Made by a program: the position numbers and the translations under genes
The notes under the pieces: generated by a model
Told to the model about the DNA's origin: nothing
The model's database searches: none
The model's input: the letters and a program-made list of their open reading frames with translations, nothing else
NCBI GenBank assembly: GCA_017548565.1
Contig: JAFYZU010000023.1
Location: forward strand, 26,050-90,049
Reading direction: 5' to 3'
Source of the DNA: Treponema sp.
GTDB taxonomy: Bacteria; Spirochaetota; Spirochaetia; Treponematales; Treponemataceae
DNA length: 64,000 bases
Shown: one piece after another, positions 8,723-17,341 of the stretch
Layout of the letters: every line of letters starts with the position of its first letter
Numbering within the stretch: the first letter of the stretch is position 1

Positions 8723-9496
8723 ATGGAATGTCCTCATTGTAAAATAAATCATGAAGATGAAGTTTTCAGAAAAAATCTTATGGTTTGTCCTGAATGTTCA
8801 CATCATTTAAGGATAAGTCCTCAGGAAAGAATTAAATATCTTGTTGATGAAAATACTTTTGAAGAAATAAATAAAAACCTGACCTCGAATAATCCTATCT
8901 GCATGGAAGGATATGAAGAAAAACTCAATGCGGCAAAGGAAAAAACAAATCTTGAAGAAGCAGTAATTACCGGAAGCTGTAAAATCGGTGGTTTTTCGTG
9001 CATGCTTGGAATAATGTCGTTTGACTTTATGGGTGGTTCAATGGGGTCTGTTGTTGGTGAAAAAATTTCAAGAATGATGCTTCTTGCAGTTGAAAAAAAA
9101 GTTCCTGTGATTATTTATGCGACCTCCGGCGGGGCTCGTATGCAGGAAGGCCTTTATTCATTGATGCAGATGGCAAAAACTTCAAGTGCAGCGGCAAGTA
9201 TGGATGTTGCAGGCATTCCGTATTTTGTAATGCTTTGTGATCCTACAACCGGTGGTGTAACTGCAAGCTTTGCAATGCTCGGTGATCTAATTTGTGCGGA
9301 ACCAAAGGCACTTATTGGTTTTGCAGGACCTCGTGTAATTGAAGGAACAATCAAACAGAAGCTGCCGGAAGGATTTCAGAGGGCGGAATTTCAGTTACAG
9401 AAGGGATTTGTAGACTGTATAGTTCCTAGAAACGAACAGCGTGATTTCTGGATAAATATGTTCAGACTTCATAACATAAAGGCTCAGGGAAGATAA
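8723..9496 (+). CDS. accD: Acetyl-CoA carboxylase carboxyltransferase beta subunit
   Basis: AccD and AccA transfer the carboxyl group to acetyl-CoA to make malonyl-CoA. The protein begins directly with the zinc ribbon, CPHCK and later CPECSHH, giving the four Cys ligands. The crotonase-fold body has the GSMGSVVGEKI and ATSGGARMQEG oxyanion segments and TTGGVTASFAMLGD. At 257 residues it is shorter than the about 285 usual, because the region before the zinc ribbon is almost absent. It lies two bases from accA. Confidence 0.94.
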   Translation: MECPHCKINHEDEVFRKNLMVCPECSHHLRISPQERIKYLVDENTFEEINKNLTSNNPICMEGYEEKLNAAKEKTNLEEAVITGSCKIGGFSCMLGIMSFDFMGGSMGSVVGEKISRMMLLAVEKKVPVIIYATSGGARMQEGLYSLMQMAKTSSAAASMDVAGIPYFVMLCDPTTGGVTASFAMLGDLICAEPKALIGFAGPRVIEGTIKQKLPEGFQRAEFQLQKGFVDCIVPRNEQRDFWINMFRLHNIKAQGR

Positions 9497-9497
9497 T

Positions 9498-10424
9498 ATG
9501 AAAGATAACACTATAAATGATGAACAGCTTCTTTGTCAGCTTGAGGCAATGGCAAAGGATTTTGGAATAGACATTACAAATGAAATAGCAGCTATAACAA
9601 AAAAAATAGAAGAAAGCGCAAAATCTACTGCAAGGGTCTGGGAAAAGGTTGAGCTTGCACGTCACGCAGATCGTCCGAGAACACTTGATTACATCAATCT
9701 TATAATTGACAATTTTGTTGAGCTTCACGGCGACCGTTATTATGGTGATGATCCTGCCCTTGTCGGCGGACTTGGATTCGTAGATGGAATTCCTGTAACT
9801 GTAATCGGAAACATGAAGGGAAGGAATCTTAAGGAAACAATTGATCGTAACGGCGGTATGGCAAATCCTGAGGGATATCGTAAAGCGCTTCGTCTTGCAA
9901 AGCAGGCAGAAAAATTCGGTCGTCCTATCATTTCTTTTATAGATACTCAGGGTGCTTATCCGGGACTTGGTTCAGAGGAACGTGGAATTGGTGAAGCAAT
10001 TGCCGTAAATCTTCGTGAATTCAGTCAGCTTAAAACTCCGATTATATGTATAATCATAGGTGAAGGCGGTTCCGGTGGTGCTCTTGGAATCGGAGTAGGT
10101 GATAAAATCTACATGCTTGAAAACGCAATCTATTCAGTAATTTCACCGGAAGGTTGTGCTTCCATACTTTTAAGGGATTCGGCACGTGCGAAGGATGCTG
10201 CGGCAATGCTTCGTATAACTGCAGCAGATGTACTTGAAATGAAGGTAATCAACGGTATTCTTGATGAACCAAAGGGCGGTGCTCAGAAAAATCCGGAACA
10301 GACTGCAGCTTCAATCAAACAGCAGATAAAGGCAGATCTTGAAAAGCTTATGCAGAAAACTTCTGCTGTCCTTGTAAAATACAGAAATAAAAAAATACAG
10401 GAAATGGGTGTGTTTTCTGAATAG
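9498..10424 (+). CDS. accA: Acetyl-CoA carboxylase carboxyltransferase alpha subunit
   Basis: AccA binds carboxybiotin in the heterotetrameric carboxyltransferase. Its 308 residues show the family's ARHADRPRTLDYI segment, FVELHGDRYYGDDPALVGGL, RNGGMANPEGYRKALRLAKQ and the IGEGGSGGALGIGVGD oxyanion loop, ending after the SPEGCASILLRD helix. All subunits of acetyl-CoA carboxylase are thus encoded in order B-C-D-A at the end of the fatty acid run. It is the last gene of the operon; a new promoter follows within 30 bases. Confidence 0.95.
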   Translation: MKDNTINDEQLLCQLEAMAKDFGIDITNEIAAITKKIEESAKSTARVWEKVELARHADRPRTLDYINLIIDNFVELHGDRYYGDDPALVGGLGFVDGIPVTVIGNMKGRNLKETIDRNGGMANPEGYRKALRLAKQAEKFGRPIISFIDTQGAYPGLGSEERGIGEAIAVNLREFSQLKTPIICIIIGEGGSGGALGIGVGDKIYMLENAIYSVISPEGCASILLRDSARAKDAAAMLRITAADVLEMKVINGILDEPKGGAQKNPEQTAASIKQQIKADLEKLMQKTSAVLVKYRNKKIQEMGVFSE

Positions 10425-10444
10425 TCATAATAAATTAAACAAGT

Positions 10445-10450
10445 TATAAT
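10445..10450 (+). promoter_or_regulatory. -10 box placing transcription start on the esterase start codon
   Basis: A perfect TATAAT (10445-10450) lies six bases before the ATG at 10457, so the predicted start of transcription is the A of the start codon. A weak -35 (TAGTCA, 10422-10427) is 17 bases upstream. No Shine-Dalgarno is present. Confidence 0.5.
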
Positions 10451-10456
10451 AAAAGT

Positions 10457-11539
10457 ATGAAGTCATATAAACTTAATGAAATTGAATATAAACGGATATT
10501 GGGTAGAAATATAATATCTGCAGACCGTTATGAAACTGTGAATCTTTACTGGGGAGCATCTTGTGTAGAAGTCTGCGTAAAGGCATCAGAGATTTGGGTA
10601 AATCTTTCCTCTGATTACGATGTGTTTGAAATCTGGGCTTGTGTTGAAGTAAATGGTTTCCAGACCGCAAGATTTATTGTTCCAAAAGAAAAACAATGGA
10701 TTTGCATTGCACGAAATCTTAATCCAAACGTTGAAAATTTAATAACAATAATTAAAGATACCCAACCGATGCCCGATGATTCAAAGCATTTGATGAGCGT
10801 TAATCAGATTGGGTTGAATGAAGGCGGCTTTTTTGTTCCTCTAAAAGAAAGAAAATATAACATTGAATTTGTAGGTGACAGTATTACTTCAGGTGAAGGT
10901 CTTTCGGGAAATTCTAATGAAGGAGACTGGATTACTCAATGGTTCAGGGCCGGAAAAACTTATGCGGTAAAAACTGCTCATCTTTTAAATGCTTCATGGA
11001 ACGTCATGAGTCTGTGTGGCTGGGGAATCTGCTGGGGCTGGGATGGAAATAAAGAACATAATCTTCCGTCGCATTATGAGAATATATGTTCGGTTCTTAA
11101 GGCAGAAGAATCAAGTAATATATACAATAATTATAATTTTCCTGTTCAAAATGATTTTGTTGTAATTAATCTTGGAACTAACGATAATGAAGCGATTAAA
11201 CAGAAAATTTATACTGATGCTGCCGAATACCGTCCGAAAATTATTGAAAGCGTATGTGAGTTTCTAAAGACTATCCGTAAAAATAATCCCTATGCAAAAA
11301 TCATCTGGTGTTATGGAATGCTTGAAATTAATATCGTTCCTTCCCTTATTAAATGCGGAATAAAAAAATATAAAAAGCTTACGGATGATAAAAATGTATT
11401 TATTCTGAAACTCGAATCAAGAGAAAAACTCGAAAAAGCTGATTATGAAAAGGGAGCAAGGGGACATCCTGGAGAAAAAACACATATTGCCGCTGCAAAA
11501 AAACTTGCAGGCTTTATAAAGACTATAGATAATCTATAG
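10457..11539 (+). CDS. SGNH/GDSL hydrolase, CE2-like esterase
   Basis: The protein has an N-terminal beta-rich part (about residues 1-130) and a C-terminal SGNH hydrolase part. The nucleophile is Ser142 in EFVGDSITSGEG, the oxyanion Asn is in NLGTNDNEA, and the catalytic His337 is in GARGHPGEKTH. This two-part layout resembles carbohydrate esterase family 2 (deacetylation of acetylated sugars or xylan). No signal peptide is seen, so it should act in the cytoplasm, for example on imported acetylated oligosaccharides. It has no Shine-Dalgarno and probably a leaderless transcript. Its last codons form part of a terminator hairpin. Family is solid, substrate is inference. Confidence 0.82.
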   Translation: MKSYKLNEIEYKRILGRNIISADRYETVNLYWGASCVEVCVKASEIWVNLSSDYDVFEIWACVEVNGFQTARFIVPKEKQWICIARNLNPNVENLITIIKDTQPMPDDSKHLMSVNQIGLNEGGFFVPLKERKYNIEFVGDSITSGEGLSGNSNEGDWITQWFRAGKTYAVKTAHLLNASWNVMSLCGWGICWGWDGNKEHNLPSHYENICSVLKAEESSNIYNNYNFPVQNDFVVINLGTNDNEAIKQKIYTDAAEYRPKIIESVCEFLKTIRKNNPYAKIIWCYGMLEINIVPSLIKCGIKKYKKLTDDKNVFILKLESREKLEKADYEKGARGHPGEKTHIAAAKKLAGFIKTIDNL

Positions 11540-11547
11540 TTTTATTT
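11522..11547 (+). terminator. Short terminator overlapping the esterase stop codon
   Basis: ACTATAGA (11522-11529) and TCTATAGT (11533-11540) form an 8-bp stem with a 3-base loop, followed by TTTATTT. The stem includes the stop codon of the esterase and lies between two convergent genes. It is AU-rich, so strength is uncertain. Confidence 0.45.
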
Positions 11548-11895
11548 CCAGTCTGTATTAATAATTTCCATAGAGTCTTTATCCCATTCTAATTCATTTT
11601 TTATTTTTGAGTTAAGTTCCATTTTTATGGGAATACAAACGAAATTTCCAGGCGTTATATATGCATCAAGGGATAAAGAATTATAGTATACAATGTTTTT
11701 CTTAGATAAAGCTTTTATCGTAATATTGGCATTGTGAATAATTGACGTTCCTATATTCGTGAGTTTTAATGTAGCTTCCAAATAAGTCTGGTAAGTATAT
11801 TTATCAAGAAGTTCGGCTTTCCCTTCTGGCTGATTGTAAATATTGCAATTAGAAAAAAGTAGAATTACGAAAATATATTTAAGATTTTTTTTCAT
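11542..11895 (-). CDS. Small lipoprotein, paralogue of the next gene
   Basis: This 117-residue protein starts with a basic, hydrophobic signal (KKNLKYIFVILLF) and SNC, a spirochaete-type lipobox with Cys at about residue 17. It aligns by eye with the gene at 11910-12365: both have QPxGxAEL(L/I)D(K/I)YTY after the Cys, then GATLK/EATLK, IS.N, SIKA/TIKA, and a shared C-terminal D(S/T)(M/I)EIIN. The body looks like one beta-sandwich domain. It is the last gene of the exporter operon. Function is unknown; an immunity or anchoring role is only suggested by position. Confidence 0.7.
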   Translation of the reverse strand: MKKNLKYIFVILLFSNCNIYNQPEGKAELLDKYTYQTYLEATLKLTNIGTSIIHNANITIKALSKKNIVYYNSLSLDAYITPGNFVCIPIKMELNSKIKNELEWDKDSMEIINTDWK

Positions 11896-11909
11896 TTTAT
11901 TAAACTCCG

Positions 11910-12365
11910 TTATTTATAATATTCATTTATAATTTCTATAGTATCTTTTTTCCAGATTTCTCTATTTTCTTCTTTTGTGTTGAAGGTTTCTCCTTTTTGT
12001 TTTACATTTATTTCCATTTCGACTGGAATATAGATTGAACTTCCTGGTGATATGGTTATATCTAAAGAAACTGTTTTATAATATGTGATTTTTTTTGATG
12101 ACATTGCTTTAATAGATATTGTGGAACTGTAAATGCCTGTATCACAGATATTTGAGATTTTTAAGGTTGCTCCAATATACCGTACAGAATCAGTCATCAC
12201 TGTATAACCTGTATTCGTGTCTGCTTCATATCTATCTTCATAAGTATATATATCTATAAGTTCGGCCATTCCAATGGGCTGTTCAAATAATTTACAGTCA
12301 TTTAATAATGTGGATAATGCTATTAAGACTAAGGATATTCTTAAAAATTTAATAAACGCTTTCAT
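11910..12365 (-). CDS. Small lipoprotein, paralogue of the previous gene
   Basis: A 151-residue predicted lipoprotein with a signal segment and LNDC as a loose lipobox (Cys near residue 24). It shares the whole plan of its downstream neighbour but has two extra insertions (around residues 47-60 and 128-136). Its ATG at 12365 lies inside the end of the TolC-like gene (17-bp overlap) with an AGGAGAAAA site, so it is translated from the exporter mRNA. Tandem duplication is the simplest history. No known family is recognised. Being co-transcribed with a C39 exporter, it may protect the producer or hold the cargo at the surface; this is inference. Confidence 0.7.
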   Translation of the reverse strand: MKAFIKFLRISLVLIALSTLLNDCKLFEQPIGMAELIDIYTYEDRYEADTNTGYTVMTDSVRYIGATLKISNICDTGIYSSTISIKAMSSKKITYYKTVSLDITISPGSSIYIPVEMEINVKQKGETFNTKEENREIWKKDTIEIINEYYK

Positions 12366-13860
12366 AATTTTCTCCTAAAAATGTATTTATTAAAAGAGCA
12401 TCTTTTGAACATAGATTTATTACATTTATTTTGTCACAGATTATGTTCCAAAATGTGCTGATATAATTTTTTAGAATTAGATAATAAAGTGTTTCGCTTT
12501 GAAAAAATTCATTTTGTGTAATAATATTCTTTTCATATAATTGTTTTCTATTTTCGCGAAAGTTTTGTTCTATGTCTAATTCATATTCTAGACTTTTAAG
12601 ATATTCAGAATTTGATTCAATCTGTTCAAATAGTATTTCTAGTTGTTTTTTCTGTTTAATTGTATTTATTTCAAATTCTTTTTCTATAGATTTTTTTTGA
12701 ATTTCATATATTTCTTTTCTAAGTTTTTTAGCTTTTGGGATTTCAAATGTTTTTTTTATTCCTATGCTTAATGTAACATCTATGGGTGCTGGGGAGTCGA
12801 GTAAAACTCTAAAAGATTTATTTAAATCTGAATAATAAGAATTGAAATTGTTGTTTATACTGGCAGAACTGGAGAAGTATAATAATGGAGCATAATCAGT
12901 TTCTTGTAGCTGAAATTGATATAAATATTGATTTAATATTCCAGCATAAAGATTTGCATCAAAATTATAATTTAAATTTTCATCAATTATCTCTTTATTG
13001 AACTTTGAATAAAGAGCAGATATATCCTCAAAAAGTTCATATCGTTTTTGTTCAAGTTCATTTTGATTGTAATTAGGATAGAATATTGATAGCTCTTTTA
13101 TAGCAGATTGTTTATTATATTGAATTTCCTTTAATTTATTTAATGCTTCATTATACTGGTGTTTTGCATAAAAAACCTGAAGATTTGAATCAAGTTTATT
13201 CTTTTTGCGTTCTTCAGAGGTTTTTAATTCACTTTCATATTGTTCGACAAGGGAAAGATAATAATTTTCTTCTGTATAAAGAATATCCGTATTTTGAATT
13301 AAATGAATTATTTTTAAAAATTCCGATGACATTTGTTTTTCAAAATATAATTTATAGTAGGAAAACTCTTCATTTATAAGAGCTGTTTCAGGATCATATG
13401 AAATTCCAAAGATACCTTGATATAGGCTTTGGCTTATTGTGAGGTTTAATTCAGGATCTTGTATAAATAGATTTCGTTCAGGAAGATAATTAAAACTGTA
13501 ATTTGCAGATAAAGATATTGTCCCTTGACCTGGTAGTTTCTGGTAAAGTGTTAATGAAGAAAATGGCCTTAAAAGCCAAGTATGGTATGGAGTTGTTCCT
13601 GAATTTAATATATAAAAATAATCTCCACGAGTTCTTGTGGCTGTCGTTTGAAAATTCAATTGAAGTTTTGGGAACCAGTAATAAGTATATTGTAGTTTGT
13701 GTATTATAGCTTTTGCATAATTATTTTTTATAGTAGTAACCGATGAACTGTTTTTAAATGCAGTTTGAATAACTTTTTTCCAGTAGGTTTTTTTTGCAGT
13801 TATAGGAGAAGAAATAATAAAAAATGATATTATAGCGGCTATGAATTTTTTTAATGCCAT
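12349..13860 (-). CDS. TolC-like outer membrane channel of a type 1 secretion system
   Basis: The 503-residue protein has a signal peptide (KKFIAAIISFFIISSPITA), then long helical, Lys/Glu/Gln-rich stretches alternating with aromatic beta segments such as YFYILNSGTTPYHTWL and YDPETALINEEFSYYKL. This repeated helix-strand plan, with two similar halves, is that of TolC-family outer membrane efflux proteins. It begins 10 bases inside the end of the hlyD-like gene and overlaps the following lipoprotein gene, so it belongs to the exporter operon. It would complete the route across the outer membrane for the double-glycine-leader protein encoded divergently. Confidence 0.75.
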   Translation of the reverse strand: MALKKFIAAIISFFIISSPITAKKTYWKKVIQTAFKNSSSVTTIKNNYAKAIIHKLQYTYYWFPKLQLNFQTTATRTRGDYFYILNSGTTPYHTWLLRPFSSLTLYQKLPGQGTISLSANYSFNYLPERNLFIQDPELNLTISQSLYQGIFGISYDPETALINEEFSYYKLYFEKQMSSEFLKIIHLIQNTDILYTEENYYLSLVEQYESELKTSEERKKNKLDSNLQVFYAKHQYNEALNKLKEIQYNKQSAIKELSIFYPNYNQNELEQKRYELFEDISALYSKFNKEIIDENLNYNFDANLYAGILNQYLYQFQLQETDYAPLLYFSSSASINNNFNSYYSDLNKSFRVLLDSPAPIDVTLSIGIKKTFEIPKAKKLRKEIYEIQKKSIEKEFEINTIKQKKQLEILFEQIESNSEYLKSLEYELDIEQNFRENRKQLYEKNIITQNEFFQSETLYYLILKNYISTFWNIICDKINVINLCSKDALLINTFLGENYESVY

Positions 13861-14993
13861 ATATTTATTTTCTCCAGAATATATTTAATAATTGTTTTTT
13901 TTGAGAGGATTATTCTTCCATCAACCTGAAGTCCTACTTTAAGAGGGTATGTTTTTCCTTTCTTATCTGATAAGTATTGTTTGTTTAAATCTGTTTTTAT
14001 TATGAAACAAGCATCTCCGCTTTGTGATTTTGTAATATCTGGGTCAATTGTAATTATGTTGCCTTCTGCTCCACCGAATTCATGATAAGGAAGGCTTGGA
14101 AACCGCATTTTAACTTTCATATTCTTTTCTATTTTCCCACTTTGTTTAGCAGAAATTGTAAATTCAACCTTTGTATATTTTTTGTTATCTGGGATGATAT
14201 TAAAAATAAGTTGACCTGACTGAATCCAGTCATTGATATTGAAGGTTTTTACCTCTTGAATTATTCCGTTTATAGGTGCACAAATTTTAGTAAACTTAAT
14301 TGAATCTTCAATTTTTCGTATTTTTGTTTCATTAATTTTTTTCGACGTTTCTAATTCTCTTATTTCAGTATTTATGTTTTGTTGGAAAGAATAATAAAGA
14401 TTATCATAATCATTACAGGAAATCAAATATTCTGATTCCATTTCATGAAGTTTAGAAACAGTTGTCATTGAAGGAGGTAATTTTTTTTCTTGAATATATT
14501 TTTCATATTTAATTTTCTTTATATTATAAAGTTTTGCAAGATTAATTCTCCATAATTCATATCTTAAATATGTTTCAAAGTTATCTTTGTTGACAAGATT
14601 TATGGATTTTTCAATACTGTCTTTTAGTTCATATAACGCTGTTAGTTGTTTTTCTTCTTCTGATATTTTGGTCAATAAACTTTCTTTTTCTGTTTCATAT
14701 TGTGTTGGATCTATTTCAAGTAAAAGTTCTCCTTCTTTTACAACTTGTCCTGATTTATAACAAATTGATTTAACTCTTCCTGTAACTGGATTTGATACAG
14801 ACGATATATTATCCTCAGGTCTTATATAACCTGTAACTTTAATTACTTCTTCAAATTTAGCTACTGATAGAAAAATAAAAGTTACAAGAAAAAATAGAAC
14901 GATAATGCATATTAGTATTTGTTGAAATTCCGGTTTTTTTCTTAGAAAATATTCTTGAGTAAATGGAAGTGTCTGTTCTGAATATAGTTTCAT
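13851..14993 (-). CDS. HlyD-family membrane fusion protein
   Basis: I start it at the ATG at 14993 (MKLYSEQTLPFTQEYFLRK), one base after the exporter stop, giving 380 residues; the open frame runs up to 15041, but that would overlap the exporter by 47 bases. There is one membrane segment (LICIIVLFFLVTFIFLSVA) after a short cytoplasmic tail, then a lipoyl-like half motif (VTGRVKSICYKSGQVVKEGELLLEID), a long coiled-coil hairpin, the second half (CAPINGIIQEVKTFNINDWI), and a beta-barrel with the DGRIILSKK end. It bridges the ABC exporter and the TolC-like channel, as in bacteriocin and hemolysin export. Confidence 0.85.
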   Translation of the reverse strand: MKLYSEQTLPFTQEYFLRKKPEFQQILICIIVLFFLVTFIFLSVAKFEEVIKVTGYIRPEDNISSVSNPVTGRVKSICYKSGQVVKEGELLLEIDPTQYETEKESLLTKISEEEKQLTALYELKDSIEKSINLVNKDNFETYLRYELWRINLAKLYNIKKIKYEKYIQEKKLPPSMTTVSKLHEMESEYLISCNDYDNLYYSFQQNINTEIRELETSKKINETKIRKIEDSIKFTKICAPINGIIQEVKTFNINDWIQSGQLIFNIIPDNKKYTKVEFTISAKQSGKIEKNMKVKMRFPSLPYHEFGGAEGNIITIDPDITKSQSGDACFIIKTDLNKQYLSDKKGKTYPLKVGLQVDGRIILSKKTIIKYILEKINIWH

Positions 14994-14994
14994 A

Positions 14995-17154
14995 TTATTT
15001 ATCCTGATTTTGGCTTTGCCACATTTTTTTATAAATACCATTATTTTGCATTAATGAAACATGAGTCCCGCTTTCTATTTGATAACCATCCTGAAGAACA
15101 AATATTTTATCACAGTTTTTAATTGTAGAAAGGTGATGAGCGATAATTATTGTTGTTTTATTTTTACTGATTTTTTCTATTGTCTTGAGTATTTTTGCTT
15201 CTGAAAGACTGTCAAGATTGCTGGTCGCTTCATCTAATATAAGTATTTTTGGATTTCTTAAAAGTACTCTTGCAAGTGCAATGCGTTGTCTTTCTCCACC
15301 GGAAAGAGATGCCCCTTTTTCTCCTATTTTTGATGCAAAACGCTTATCAAGTTTTGAAATAAAATCAAGTGCTTCGGCATCAGAAGCTGCTTTGAAAATT
15401 TCTTCTGCAGTAGCATCGTCATTGCCCCAGGTTATGTTTTCTTCAATAGTTCCGCTGAAAAGAAGAATTTCCTGAGGAACATAACCGAAAAGTTTTCTGT
15501 ATTCGGTTGTATCAAAATCTTTTATGTTTTTGCCATCAAGTGTTATGGTTCCAGAATCTTCATTATAGAATTTTAAGATAAGCTTTATTAAGGTTGTTTT
15601 TCCAGAACCAGATGGTCCTACAAAAGCAACCCTTTCGCCTTTTTTTATATCAAGAGACATGTTATTGAGTGTTATTCCCCTTGTCCCATATGAAAAATAA
15701 AGGTTTCTTATGCATATGTTTCCTTCTATATTTTGTGGAATCATTTTTCCGTGGTTTATAGTGTTTTCTTCTGGGAGATCATGAATTTCGCCTAAACGGT
15801 TGGAAGCAACAGATATTTCAAGTAATTGGGGTTGAAGTGTAATTAATCTGCTTAATGGACCGAGAAAATAACCTAATAATGTTACGAAAGCAATAAGTTC
15901 TCCTAAAGAAAGTTTGCCTTGCATAATTAAATAACTTCCAAACCAGTAAACAGCAAGATTTCCTGCCAGAGTAAAGAAGGTTTCAAGAGTATTTTGAAAA
16001 TTACCTAAGTGTAAAAGTTTGAAGGTACTTTCTATTGATTCAATAATTTTTAACTCTGCCTTATCATAAGTATCATCTTCTGTTGACAAAGCCTTTATGG
16101 TTGATATGCCATTTATGCTTTCTACAAGATGAGAGTATTTTTCTGCTTCAATAACTGATTTATGGTAAATAAGTGTTTTAAATTTTTTGGTAAAGAGAAA
16201 AACAAGCAGTGTAGATAGTAAGACTGGTATTATTGCGATTGTTATCAGGGAAAAACTGAACGTAAATAAAATGATTCCGTCAAAAATAAGCATTATACAG
16301 TCTAAAATAATTCCTACAGTCATGCTTGAAAGAGCATTTTTTATTGTATTAATATCATTTAATCTTGAAAGAATTTCTCCGCTTTTTCGTTTTGTAAAAA
16401 AATCTAAAGGTAAATGAAAAACATGTTTTACGTATTCAAGTGTTAAAGAGGCTTCCATTTTGTTCCCCAGAAAAATAATCAGACTGTTTCGTGCAAAACC
16501 AAGAAGACTTTGGAATATGATTACTATTAAATATGCAATTGAAACAGAAATTAGGGCAGAAGGAAGATATGAATAAATGACATTATCTATTAGATAACGG
16601 AAATAAAAGGCCCCTAGAATACCTAGTATTGTAAGGAGGAAACTCGCGGCAAAGGTCTGAACTGCAACAGTTTTGTTGTCAGATACAAGATGAAAAAAAC
16701 GTGTAAAGAAGGATTTGTTATCATTGCTTTTTTTAAATTCTTTTGATGGATAAAGAATTATGAATATTCCTGTCCACCATTTAAGAAATGTTTCTGATTT
16801 TATCCATTTAATTGAGTCTGCAGGATCAGCAATTAAAAGTTTATCGTTTTTTATTTTATATATTATTACATAGTGACGATTACCATTTTTATTTAAATGT
16901 GCAATTAAAGGAAAAACTGATAAGGATTTAATTAGTTTTCTCTTAGAGCCAAAAGCTTTGCAGGTAAAATTAAGAGCTTTTGCTGCCTTTACCATTCCCT
17001 TTGCAGACGTTCCTATTGAATCAGTCCCAGCATAATTTCTTATTTTTGTTATTGATGTAATTTTACCATAATATTTTGCAATAGTAGCAAGACAGGCTGC
17101 TCCACAGTCAGTTTCATCTTGCTGTTTAATAAGAATCGGTTTGTATTTTTTCAT
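14995..17154 (-). CDS. C39 peptidase-containing ABC exporter
   Basis: This 719-residue protein cuts double-glycine leaders and exports the cargo (bacteriocin-type PCAT). The N-terminal C39 peptidase (1-135) has its catalytic triad: Cys17 in TDCGAACLA, His94 in NRHYVII and Asp110 in IADPAD. About six membrane segments follow (residues 165-430), then an ATPase domain with Walker A GPSGSGKTT, signature LSGGERQRIALARVLL and Walker B ILILDEATSNLD. The triad is intact, so it should be active. It heads a five-gene minus-strand operon and is divergent from a gene encoding a clear double-glycine leader, its likely substrate. Confidence 0.93.
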   Translation of the reverse strand: MKKYKPILIKQQDETDCGAACLATIAKYYGKITSITKIRNYAGTDSIGTSAKGMVKAAKALNFTCKAFGSKRKLIKSLSVFPLIAHLNKNGNRHYVIIYKIKNDKLLIADPADSIKWIKSETFLKWWTGIFIILYPSKEFKKSNDNKSFFTRFFHLVSDNKTVAVQTFAASFLLTILGILGAFYFRYLIDNVIYSYLPSALISVSIAYLIVIIFQSLLGFARNSLIIFLGNKMEASLTLEYVKHVFHLPLDFFTKRKSGEILSRLNDINTIKNALSSMTVGIILDCIMLIFDGIILFTFSFSLITIAIIPVLLSTLLVFLFTKKFKTLIYHKSVIEAEKYSHLVESINGISTIKALSTEDDTYDKAELKIIESIESTFKLLHLGNFQNTLETFFTLAGNLAVYWFGSYLIMQGKLSLGELIAFVTLLGYFLGPLSRLITLQPQLLEISVASNRLGEIHDLPEENTINHGKMIPQNIEGNICIRNLYFSYGTRGITLNNMSLDIKKGERVAFVGPSGSGKTTLIKLILKFYNEDSGTITLDGKNIKDFDTTEYRKLFGYVPQEILLFSGTIEENITWGNDDATAEEIFKAASDAEALDFISKLDKRFASKIGEKGASLSGGERQRIALARVLLRNPKILILDEATSNLDSLSEAKILKTIEKISKNKTTIIIAHHLSTIKNCDKIFVLQDGYQIESGTHVSLMQNNGIYKKMWQSQNQDK

Positions 17155-17201
17155 ATTTTTTTTTCACTTCCTACTTTTTTGTATTTTTTTTACCCCCATA
17201 C

Positions 17202-17231
17202 ATTATAGCAGTAGACAAAAAAAAAAAAAAA
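17202..17231 (-). promoter_or_regulatory. Candidate promoter of the exporter operon
   Basis: On the minus strand TATAAT (17207 to 17202) is preceded, at -35 distance, by a run of 15 T (plus-strand A15, 17217-17231). There is no standard -35 hexamer; the T-tract may act as an UP-like or curved element. The AGGAAG ribosome site of the exporter lies downstream. Confidence 0.4.
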
Positions 17232-17265
17232 GGTATAATATAATAATTTTAAGATATTTTTTTAC

Positions 17266-17293
17266 TTGAATTTTAATAGAATTATAGTAAAAT
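17266..17293 (+). promoter_or_regulatory. Candidate promoter of the double-glycine cargo gene
   Basis: TTGAAT (17266-17271) is followed after 16 bases by TAAAAT (17288-17293), with other AT-rich alternatives close by. A strong GGAAGGAGG ribosome site is at 17326-17334 before the ATG at 17342. Confidence 0.45.
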
Positions 17294-17341
17294 ATAATAA
17301 GGTTTTAGTACATTTTTACAATAACGGAAGGAGGAAAAATA

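Noticed and set aside
17217..17231. Run of 15 A in the divergent promoter region as a possible phase-variation tract
   Set aside because: It is not inside a coding frame and can as well be a promoter T-tract on the minus strand; a single sequence cannot show length variation.
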